This document shows, piece by piece, positions 1 through 9,720 of a stretch of 20,922 nt of DNA. Each line of letters opens with the position of its first letter. Within the stretch, counting starts at the first letter, position 1. The position numbers and the translations under genes are program-made. Under the pieces are notes generated by a model. It worked only from the letters and a program-made list of their open reading frames with translations, was not told the DNA's origin and made no database searches. The DNA comes from Spongospora subterranea (taxonomy: Eukaryota > Endomyxa > Phytomyxea > Plasmodiophorida > Plasmodiophoridae): the NCBI GenBank assembly GCA_900404475.1, contig OUQQ01000344.1, positions 1-20,922 on the forward strand, written 5' to 3'.

Positions 1-258
1 AATGCGATACAACTGCTGCAGTGGCTCCTGCTGCCAATGAATCTTTTCCTCGATGCCAAATTCGGCTAATCGTGAGCCAAGATAAGTTGAATTCGGCCCA
101 GATAATAGCGAACACCCCTTTTTAGGGTTTTCCATTGATATCCAGCATCGTCAAAGGCGGTGGCATACAGCTCTGCGACCATCGTTGCTTAACACTGTTA
201 ACCGTTTCCGATTGGTCTCTTCATCTGCAACTTGTCCATCGGCAGCAGGAACTCTCAT
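1..258 (-). CDS. Unrecognised protein, N-terminal part (runs off left edge)
   Basis: I do not recognise this protein. An ATG at 258-256 opens 30 codons (exon 258-169). A 51-nt GT-AG intron (168-118) follows, with donor GTATGC and acceptor AAAAAG. The second exon (117 to the edge, 39 codons) stays open to base 1. Both exons are stop-free, the splice is phase 0, and the intron length matches the other introns of the window, so this is probably the 5' end of a real gene. The visible 69 residues are hydrophilic. They start MRVPAADGQV, run through a charged stretch (DEETNRKR), and later contain LGSRLAEFGIEEKIHWQQEP. No signal peptide or membrane segment is visible. The rest of the gene lies outside the window, and the start codon is only the first in-frame ATG. 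Confidence 0.4.
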
Positions 259-1897
259 TTGATGATGAATTTATGCAGTTCAAGAGTGAATATAGTAATA
301 GAGGAAGATGATGTCTAACAGGCAAAAGACGTAACCATCCTAAAGATATGACGCTCATCATCACTTAAGTTGCATTACCCACAAATTTCACCAAACCAAT
401 TTCAAACACCGATATTCCATCAAAACACACAAACGCTTCAAATTTCGGACAAGATTAAGTTGCGTCACAAACTAGCGGCCACAACAAAATTGGATTGCTA
501 AACATCGATCAGTTACTTCGAAACGGAGGGAGTTGGGTATAACTTTGTCGAGTCATTAGTGATCGCTTTGGGTACATTGTTCTGTTTCGAATCGCGCAAA
601 AACCAAAAAAGTCCGTCTGGCGTGATCTATAGGTACAGTCAAAACCAACAATGGTTGCGCAAGGAACGTCATCCGCTAACGAAGAAATTGTCGCCAGAAA
701 ACTCGCAAAACTTTGATGAAGAACACAACGCAAACCCAGATCGGGACAAATTTTCCCTTGATGATGAAAATACATGAAACCCAAATTTAATCTCGCACCC
801 AAAACCGAACATGATTAGGATGCATTCAACTCTGGAAGCGCCGTTAAGGAAGAATTGTGAACGCCACATACCCTAGGTTAGCCACATATGGCTGATTATG
901 TCCTTAATGAACGAAGCAATGGAGACCAGGGTGTATGGTTTAAATAAAATTAGGGTCTACTTCGTGTAGATCACGTGTCGCCATGCGATAACGAACCGAA
1001 GAGTCAAATACAACGTCCTAGCGATGCTTGAGTATACATGTTTCGTTGTGGGGTAGATTGCAAATAATCTTGATCACCAGTTTGACCGTTTGTGCTAACA
1101 TCGGTATTGTTGTGACCCTCATTTTTTCAAACAGCCTTGACAATGCCCATCTTCACATGTGGGGTATCATGATACGTAAAATATGTTAAAGCTGAAGTGG
1201 CTTCCCTTAGTATCAATGTTCTGGGGGTTGTATCGTTCCATCGCCCTTTGTATATGGATATCATTGACCTCCGACCTTCAAACTCAGAGTCTATAGACCT
1301 ACATCAGTCAATCACAAACAACCGGTGCAGCAACTATTACCTCCCTTGCTTGTGTAGCTTGCGTTTACCACTCCAGGTGCAAATCCGAAATGTTGTACCC
1401 ATATCTGGGTCAGCGATGGGGTTCCTTTGATCCCACCGTTGATAGCTAGGTTTGCTATTTACCATTGTCCCCAAAAGCTGCATGGGCTTACAATATTTGA
1501 AATTTACTAATCAATGAAAAGTGTCGCTGAAATTTCGCTTGCTTAATAATACTTCACAAATTTGTTATCAACAATCGCAACAAAAAAACCTGCAGAAAAC
1601 CGATTTTCTGGCCTCATAATTATCATGAGCCGCCGCAGAGATATTGAGGTACTGAAAGTTCGGCTGACTTTGCACGGTAACGGTGCGTGGAAGGGTTACG
1701 CTGCAGTCTGCGAGGAACTGTGAACGGGCTGCGCCTGGGCATGAACGTCCGTTCCGCCTGATTTTGATGACACAGTTTTGTGATTTCAAACAGTAGTGTG
1801 TATAATTAGACTCCGGGCCCCACGTCGTTCATTTCTGTCTGATCGATTCGATAAGGGCATTGCTTTAGAGGAACCCAACTGGCACACCGTCCTGGTA
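259..1897. other. Intergenic stretch, no convincing gene
   Basis: Apart from short open frames of 60-100 codons on both strands, I see nothing here that behaves like a gene. None has a recognisable domain, and none joins to a neighbour through a plausible short intron. The stretch presumably carries the promoter of the exportin-7 gene on its right and that of the left-edge gene on its left. No TATA box or tRNA was identified with confidence. It could hold decayed transposon sequence or non-coding RNA that cannot be recognised by eye. Confidence 0.5.
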
Positions 1898-4800
1898 ATG
1901 GATGTTGTAGATCGCCCTAACGAATGTGTAGCCGGGGGAGAACGCTATGCACCGGCTGATCGGGCCGAGGAGATTACATCTGCTCCGCTTACAGATTCGC
2001 AGGTTGAGCGGCTAAAACAACTAGAACACGCCGCCAGGTTTGTTAAAAATTTGGGTGTTTGTTACAGCAATTTTTCATATATTGTTCGATTAGTATCTTC
2101 TATTCATGCCCGGATCCGGAACAGCGAGATAATGCGCATCGCTTTCTACTGGAATTCAGGGCTGAAGCGGCAGCCGGTGCTGTCGATCCGTAATGGTAAT
2201 TGCAATAGCTAATAATCTGTTCAGATGTTGCCGTAATTCCCGCGCTTTTGCATCTGATTGAGGCAAATCCTGCAAATGATGCCATTGTTTTTTCTTGCGC
2301 CACACTTCGGGAAGTTGTTCAGATAAACAGCGATAAGATTTTGCCAGCTCAGTGCAATTTCATTCGTGAGTACATGCAATTATTTCAACAAGATGCATGC
2401 TGACATTTTTCTGCAGGGGATGTACTTCTTAAAAGTTTGTTCAACTTGATATCGTCATCACGACCAAATTATGTTGTTACCGCGCTTATTCGATCAATTT
2501 CTTATATTATCAAAACAGGTTGTGCAAAGTTCCATAAAACCTTAATATATTCAAGTTACTCAACTTCACTCAGGATGGAAATCGTATTATCCGGACCATC
2601 ATTGCGTTGTTTCTTTAACGGCTTCCTTGACGGATTCACCAAACTCAACCCGCCGTCATGCGTGTGCTGCTTTGCAGTTGCTGTCAGATATTGTTACGGA
2701 TATTCAACCAGAGATCGGAACGTTTGATCACTTTCAAAGAGCCATGGCCATTATGTTCAAGGAGCAACAGTTGGAAAGGGTGTGTATTTTTCTTTTAATT
2801 GCATTTTGGTACACTATGACTGTTCCTGCAGATATTGCAACTGGGATTATCAGCGTTGCAGAGCACAATCGCTTCTGATTTGAAGTCATTTGATCGTTCC
2901 TCTCTGCCTTTAACAGAATCTGCTTTACGGCTAATACTCTCTTGCCTCCAATACGATTTCCCAGCCACTGGTATCAATATGATGTTTTTATTCGGAATTT
3001 CTGGTTCATGAAAGTCTAGGCTATGCTCCCATGCAATCTTTGAATCAGCCTCTGCTTGTTCCTTCTGGGTGGAAGTTTTTGAAATCAGAAGATACAATTT
3101 TGCTGTTTTTCAACGCTATTTCATGTATACCTGTTGATGTTCCTTCGGAAGCCATATCTCTTTCAATTCAATGTCTTTCTTGGCTTGTTACCCTAAAGAG
3201 GTCCATGTTCGCGTCTCATAGTGAAAGGAGATCGTTTTTAAAGGCAAGTCCCTCCCATAGGCTTAAAAAACGGTCTGATTTTTATTTGGAACTCAGATAT
3301 TTATGGAAGGTGTAACTCAGTTAATTCGAGAACCTGTTAATGGTCAAATTTTAGATGGTAGCGAAAATCAGGTTTTTTTGGCGAAATTGATTGACTCTAT
3401 GCGTGCTACATTCCCCTTTTCGGACATCCTTCTGGCTGAAAACGCTTTTGATTCGTGGATTGATGCGCTGCACCATTTCACTACTACTTCTATCCATCAA
3501 GATTTTGCGTAGGCTGCGTCGCGTTGCTTGCGACCTTTTCGCAGCTTTAACAGTCAATTTAGTTGCAAACAATATCTCGTTAATGCCTGGTCTGCGTTAA
3601 TATCTGCTTCTATGAAGCATTCTGCAGCGTTGCAGAGTCAGGCGGAAACGAGTGACGTTGCTGCCCGACTTCAGCGGATGAATCAATTGTCTTTTACGGT
3701 AACAATGGATTTTTGCCAAATTGTGAAACTGAAAACACGCCGCCAGGTTGTTACATGTTTCTTGGATTCGCAGTTGTCTAGGTCCTCGCTAGACGAAGAT
3801 GAAGATGACGATATACTTAATTTGGATTTGTCGGAAGGCATTGCTGGACTTTCTCTTCCACCATTACTTCGAAGCCTTTCTGTTATTATTCGAGCACATT
3901 GTACCGTATTCGCTCTTATTTGATTTTCGCTTTCTAACTCTCAGCAGCGTGTGCATTTTCTAGTTTTGTTCTTTCCCGGTTCAATGAGCTTCTGCAATCG
4001 TCATCAATGAACACAGAGGCTATGTTTTGTAGGGTTCTCTTAATCGTTCCTCGTAGATAATAACTGTTCCATAGGCCGTGTCCGGGTGCTGACCGATATG
4101 GTCACATGCTGTATTGGAAATCGAGGAAACTGGGGCACTGCTTCTCAATTGTCGTCAGCTGTTATTGCCCAGCTCAATCCCATTGAGGCACAATTATGTG
4201 GTCATGTGTTTGCCGTTATCAAGCAGGCAGGCCAACTCGGCCCTACAAGGTCACAAAATGTTTCTAGGACCTTATGTCAAATGGATTGATTGATTGCTTA
4301 GTGTCTCGTTGGAGTTATCTTTCCTGTTGTTTCTTACTGAAATTCATCGGTTAATAACGTACGATAGCAATCCATCAGGAGCATCGTCCGGTGCATCGCT
4401 TTTACATGGTCTTATCCCGTACGTCCCTATTCCAACTGAAGCGTTAGAAGAGGTACAACAGGGCACAGGCCCTGGCATGCTACTTTATTTATATTTTTGT
4501 GTTTAGCAACCTGATGGTCAAGATGGGCAATTTTCACGATTGCTCATCACACTACTTGATACGATGGTTATCAAGGTTTCTCACAATTTATCAGTATGGT
4601 CCTCTTCTCCGTTACGCCGTTCTCATCTTGTGATTGGCGCGTCATTGTCGCTTTTGGATTCTCTGGCATACGGTGTACGAATTTTATTCAATAGCTCGAA
4701 CCAACAGATGGCTCCTTTAGTCTACGGGATACCAAAGGTAAGTTTGTTTTCTTAGCAGACCCTAGATTAACTATCGCTGCACAGGTCTTTTCAAATGGAA

Positions 4801-6722
4801 AAATTTTACTACAATCTCCCTTCGTTCGCCACCTTCTACGCTCCGCAGAGACCGATACTTCAGAGCAAAAGTAGGTGATATGTATTGTTTTGTAATCGAC
4901 ATGGTTCATTGGTCGTAGGTGGCCATTCCTTACCTTGCCTTCGTTCAAAAAACACCGAACTGCTTTTTTCACTACGTTGTCGCGCCTTTTCTTTTTACAA
5001 GAAGACCATCTGGTATGTTTTACACTCTGCACTTTTGGGTTTGCACGTTGGTTCTCGTGGTAAATTTCGCATCAGATTGAGACTCACTGGAATGCTTTCA
5101 CAAGTTCCATTTCCAAGTGCGCCGAAACTATTCGAGAAGGTATGAACCAGAACAACTCTAGTCAAATTCAGAGTCTTGCTGTGGGGTGGTTATGCGACTT
5201 GCGTGGTATCGTTCGAGCTACCAATCGGACGTTTACTTACAACCTAGTTCTTGAATGGATTGTGTCCAATATCACGTATAATCGATTTTTCGTTTTGTCG
5301 CTATCATCCCTCAGCCTGAATCATTCTTTTGCAGGTCTTTACTTATACAACTATCGTCAAGATATAGCAGTGATATCAAACTGACGTATCATGTGTTACG
5401 ATTGTTTTCTGAATTAATGGACAATTCTCTGAAGCGTATACAATTTGAACGTTCAGATGCAACTCCTATAACTGTGTTTAAGGATGTTGCCGCGATTATA
5501 TTAAATTTCTCGTCTATGCAACCAGCTCATCGATTGAAAGTAACGGCAATGCTGCTTGTTTAGAAATAGCGCTCTAACAATGCTGCAGTTAGCTCAAATT
5601 CGTTTGGAAGATGAAGAAAGCGACGAAGACGATGATGATGTTGCTGGGGCTAATCAGTCTGCTGTCGCTACACCAGGAGATGAGCAAAAGTGGTCACGGT
5701 ATCGATGTCAGATTCAATGCCTCTTGGTGCTGCGACGTATATTATCTGGGCATTATGTCAATTTTGGTATTTTGCAGCTTTACGACGACAGCAGTGTAAA
5801 TGCAGTATATGCCACGATGCAAATGGCATTGGCTATTCCGCTAAACGACCTCGTTTGCTATCCCAAATTGGAAGAAGTCGTTTTTCCGTTTATTGAAGCG
5901 TTTTGCATGCAATTTCCTCTAGAGTTCATCAAATTCGATGATGATAAGTTCCGTGTTGCATTCCACTTGCTAAAACATTCAATTATCAACTATAATTCTG
6001 TTAAGCCCCATCTCGCCGCCTGCTCATTTAGTGCAATTTCATCTATTACTAACTTCCTTCTCCACGTAAGCGCTCTTCCAAAATTAGTATGTAACTGTTA
6101 TGGGCGCGAGACTTACTGTTTCATATAGGCTCGCCTTGGCGGTACATCTAATGTTAGCCCTAGCGACAAAAAGCTCTTTGCTCACCATATTACCTCCTGT
6201 TGCGACCAGTATGTCGAGTTTTTGTCACTATCGATAGACTTCATCCTGCAAGCATCTTCCTGTGATAAATTCGGTATTGCCAGCCCAATATTTAACATTC
6301 TATTGTTATTTCCTCAAGAAGCCGTATCTGCAATCACTTCTCAGTTGGCATCGCATTTTTGCGATCCTCAATCGCCTGAGATTCAATTAGTAATCATGCG
6401 CATTTATTGTGTAACAAAAATATAACATTCGGAATCTCCTTAGATTCGCAGCAGTCTGTTTTCGATGCTGAATTCCGTATTTGTGCCATCAACGGCGACG
6501 AGCAATGTCCAGTCGCTTCAGTTCCTCAATGAAGGGTTCAGCTTTTTCGTTGACGAGGAGGCTTTTTTAAACACATCGAGTTCCGATGATTCTGTGCCTA
6601 GCCCAAGAATGGATCAAGATCGCATTACAATCGACGATAATACACCACCAGAAGCAGTAGGCACTATCTATTTGTTTCAAACATTTGATCGCATTGATAT
6701 GTTTGTCTCAGAATATCTCTGA
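1898..6722 (+). CDS. XPO7: Exportin-7 (RanBP16-like), importin-beta superfamily
   Basis: This is a Ran-dependent nuclear transport receptor of HEAT-type repeats that carries cargo through nuclear pores. My 21-exon model is 1898-2037, 2094-2176, 2225-2365, 2417-2518, 2574-2779, 2832-2970, 3020-3243, 3297-3508, 3545-3698, 3747-3900, 3945-4028, 4075-4249, 4302-4452, 4507-4737, 4785-4870, 4919-5012, 5076-5275, 5335-5539, 5589-6065, 6129-6410 and 6444-6722. It gives 1272 residues without a frame break; animal exportin-7 has about 1090. Diagnostic matches to the family, in order, are KTGWKSYYPDHH, WLVTLKRSMFASHSERRSFL, FTTTSIHQDFAFNSQ, WLCDLRGI followed by LVLEWI, and HYVNFGILQLY followed by CYPKLEEVV. 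The extra length is an N-terminal extension, an acidic insert near residues 934-944 and a divergent tail. Introns are 33-63 nt; intron 7 (3244-3296) uses a GC donor. The start is the only in-frame ATG before the first homologous helix. The last ~70 codons are the least certain. Confidence 0.92.
3244..3296 (+). other. GC-AG intron in the exportin-7 gene
   Basis: This is a 53-nt intron whose donor reads AAG|GCAAGT and whose acceptor reads ACTCAG. Removing it joins the RRSFLK and IFMEGVTQ segments in phase 0, as the family alignment requires. Reading through instead breaks the alignment and leads to stops. AG|GCAAGT is the usual context of GC donors, which compensate for the T-to-C change by strong pairing with U1 elsewhere. 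Confidence 0.75.
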
Positions 6723-6978
6723 TTTCTTGGTTGCCAACGTTCAATCGAAAGGAAGAGGGCTCGGTCCAGCCCGTAATCGGTTTGTCGATCGGTTCGCGAC
6801 ATTCTACAGGAGATTTCGTTTGACATGTTGATAAATATTGGATTTTGAATATTGTGCGCCATTTCTTGAAAAAAGGGTTGCTGATCTGATGCCTCGAGCT
6901 TTGCGCATTCGCATGCTAGCGATCAAATCTGGGTACAATGCACGATCATTTTCATTTCTACTCTCGGAACCCTCCCCC

Positions 6979-9538
6979 ATGCTTGACGTTGATATCGTCG
7001 AGATCTTAGAGGATCATGCCTATCTCGGTGCCGTTAGCAATAACGACAGTGACAGTGCGCTAGAATTGCTGGAACAACTTCCCGCATTCAACACTCTTAT
7101 CGATTACGTATCGAAACTCAAGGCGTCCAATGAGCTTCGATTCGACGTCATATTCCACGAGGCGATCGGACATTATCTGTTCAAATGCTTTCTGGTCTCG
7201 GAATATTCAGCGAGCAAATCCTATTTCATATCTGACGTGGAAGTTTACCGACAAATGGGGTTTGTGTCACTTTTTTTCACGTCAATTACCTGATATTCCA
7301 ACAGAGACGGTAACGCTCGTTTATCCATCGCCAAAAAGATCGCGTCGGAATTCCTCTGTGCCACGAACGACACCACTTCGGCCGTGAAAAGGGCAAGTGT
7401 GTTCGGCGCAATTCCCGACTGTGTAATCCCCTTTTCAGTTTTATGCGACTAATTCCCTGACGACTTCAGCAGAGTCCATCGCGTCGTCGGTCCCTTCTGT
7501 ATTCAAAGGCGAGTCCTTCCATTTTGGAAGAACAGGGGGATCTCATGCATAAGAACGACACAACGGACGCGAATCAGGCATCGGGACACATTCCACGGTC
7601 GGGAATTCGTCCAGCGTCGAAACTTCAATCGGAAACGAGGACAATATCGCCAAAACCCTATGAGGTGGTTGTGACACCTACGATGCATCTGGTTCCACCA
7701 CATCAGTGTATTATTTGCCCATTTTTTTACTTTGGAACTGGTACCTGAATTCTCCGATTTCCAGCGTCAGGGCTGACTTCGCTATTGTCGGCGTCGACCA
7801 ATGCTATCGGTGTATATGGACATATGGTCGCTGAAGCATTCAACAAGATCAACGCCGGCGATGCACAACCCAACCTATTTGATGAAATTGGTCGCGTGGT
7901 AATTTAGCGTCTTCCCATTGGTTCCAGAGACGATTTCGATTGTTTTCGTCCGTAGGTACTCCACGATTTGGAATATGACGTGTTCCCCCGGTTTTTACAA
8001 AGCCCATTCTTTGAAAAATATATCCGGGCGAAGTGCTATGTCAATAAGGAGGTGACAATTGACGATTTCCTAATGATGCGCATCTTAGGGCGAGGTAGCG
8101 CTTCTGACGCCATGTGAGAGTTTTTGTCCTCATCGTTCATTCTTCAGGTGGATTTGGAACAGTTAGGGCAACGAGCAAAACTGATACAGGGACAATGTGA
8201 ATTGGCGATTTCTTCAAAGAGATCCCTTGTTCTAACATTTATGTCAGGTATGCGGCCAAGATTATCAGCAAAAAAAGCGTTCAAGGCACCAACTCCTTGA
8301 AATACATTTTGCGGGAACGGGATCTACTGGCGTCGGTCCATTCCGCGTTTGTGATCGGGCTGAATTACGCCATTGAAGACAAAAACAATCTGTACTTCAT
8401 GTAGGAACAGATCAAATTTTTTGCTGCTCAACATCTGACATTTCTTCAAATAAGGCTGGATTTGATGACAGGTGGCGATCTTCGATTTCAGCTTAATCAG
8501 GAGGTTTGCATGACACTGATCAGAGATTCAGGGGTCGGTTCACTAATTTCCGTCATCAGACCAAGTTCACAGAGGTTAGGGCACGATATCACGCCGCTGA
8601 GGTCCTGTTAGGGCTCGAACATATCCATATGAAAGACATCATATTCCGCGATCTCAAGTTGGAGAACGTGCTAGTTGATGATAAGGGGCATTGCAAAATT
8701 TCCGATCTCGGTCCATTGTTTCGCCAGTCCTCCGGATTGCCAACTGATTGACTGTTTTGGGTTTTCAGGGTTGGCGGTAGTTGCTAAAACTCCCATCAAA
8801 GGATACGCCGGAACGCCTGGATACATTGCCCCCGAAGTGATTCTGGAGCAGGCATACACTAAAGTTGCCGATTTTTTTAGCTTTGGGGTCATGGTCTACA
8901 GGATGATTGCAGGCAAAGTACGGGTGAACGTATAATTCCAATCTATTGGTAATTATTTTGCGCTTAGGCGCCGTTCGACGAGAAGATTCCGGGAGGGGAA
9001 GCGGACCGCGACAAATGCGTCGTAAACGGAATACCACAGTTCACGCAGGAGGAATTCTCGCCGGAAGCGGTCTCGTTGTTGTCTGGCCTGCTGGAAAAGG
9101 ATCCGACCAAGCGGCTTGGTGCCGATAATATCGAACAAATCAAAAGCCACCCCTGGTTCAAATCTATCGACTGGGGCCTGCTTGAAGCTGGCCATATTCC
9201 TCCCCCTTGCGTTCCAGCGGTAAAAACCGCTCATTCACAGGTTAATTCGTTCATGACCAGAAACTGAGAGTAATTTTTTGCAGACGGATCGGGTGAATGC
9301 CGAGTCTAGGCAAGACATTCCCAGCTGCAATGATGACGAAAAATATAAGAAGGTCAAACTGACGATTGATTTCACCGAACAACTGAAGACGTTCCCATAC
9401 AAATCGCCTGTTGCGATTCAGAACGAGATTACCGAGATTATGATGAGAGCCGATCAGGGCATAAATTTCGAGAAATTTGCTCCTCCGCCTCCCCCCAGGA
9501 TCAAAAAGAAGCAAACATCGTCGTGCACCGTTATGTAA
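6979..9538 (+). CDS. G-protein-coupled-receptor kinase with C-terminal CAAX box
   Basis: This is a Ser/Thr kinase of the AGC group expected to phosphorylate activated receptors at the membrane. Exons are 6979-7259, 7305-7392, 7439-7489, 7536-7707, 7765-7898, 7956-8094, 8148-8196, 8248-8400, 8455-8503, 8560-8710, 8769-8917, 8968-9240 and 9284-9538 (647 residues). The start gives the N-terminal helix typical of GRKs ([15 protein letters not shown]), then the first RH-domain part (about 35-123, with [13 protein letters not shown]). A low-complexity insert follows (about 124-198), then the second RH part ([20 protein letters not shown]). The kinase domain runs about 280-540: glycine loop GRGGFG 287-292, Lys309, Glu328, FRDLKLEN with Asp403, DLG 421-423 (the GRK form of DFG) and APE 443-445. 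The AGC tail and last RH helices (about 590-615) follow. The end is proline-rich, then RIKKK, then CTVM, a CAAX motif. Intron 2 is GC-AG. Kinase residues are intact, so it should be active. Confidence 0.93.
7393..7438 (+). other. GC-AG intron in the GRK gene
   Basis: This is a 46-nt intron with donor AGG|GCAAGT and acceptor TTTTCAG. It joins, in phase 0, the RH-domain helix ending in TSAVKR to the low-complexity insert. The nearest GT, four bases further in, puts the next exon into a frame with an immediate stop. The surrounding insert is not conserved, so this border is less certain than the others in the gene. Confidence 0.55.
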
Positions 9539-9653
9539 TGAACTCTTAAAAAGACATTTTTCTCAAATATAGACGATTTTTTTGCATACTACAGAGTGAT
9601 TGGGGTTGTTCACATTCAATAACAAAGCTGTTATTGTGCTAAAATTATACATA

Positions 9654-9659
9654 TTTATT
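9654..9659 (-). terminator. Poly(A) signal AATAAA of the AP-2 alpha gene
   Basis: On the minus strand this reads AATAAA, about 60 nt past the TAA stop of the AP-2 alpha gene, a normal distance for a polyadenylation signal. It lies in the 182-bp gap where the GRK and AP-2 alpha genes converge. No equally good signal is seen on the plus strand for the GRK gene; an AATAAC at 9619 is the nearest candidate. Confidence 0.5.
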
Positions 9660-9720
9660 CGCGGGGGTCGCTATTCCGTTCAGTTTTAGAAACGATTTAT
9701 GGTTTGATTTATAGACCATT

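Noticed and set aside
560..610. tRNA-like B-box (TTTCGAATCG)
   Set aside because: There is no matching A box or acceptor stem; the flanks do not fold into a cloverleaf.
509..869. Overlapping minus-strand frames with GFDCTYRSRQTDFFGF
   Set aside because: There is a faint resemblance to MULE-type transposase strands, but two frames compete, no second motif follows, and no splice joins them.
3941..3947. Tandem acceptor CAGCAG as a sign of regulated splicing
   Set aside because: NAGNAG acceptors are common; only the first keeps the family alignment, and nothing else suggests regulation.
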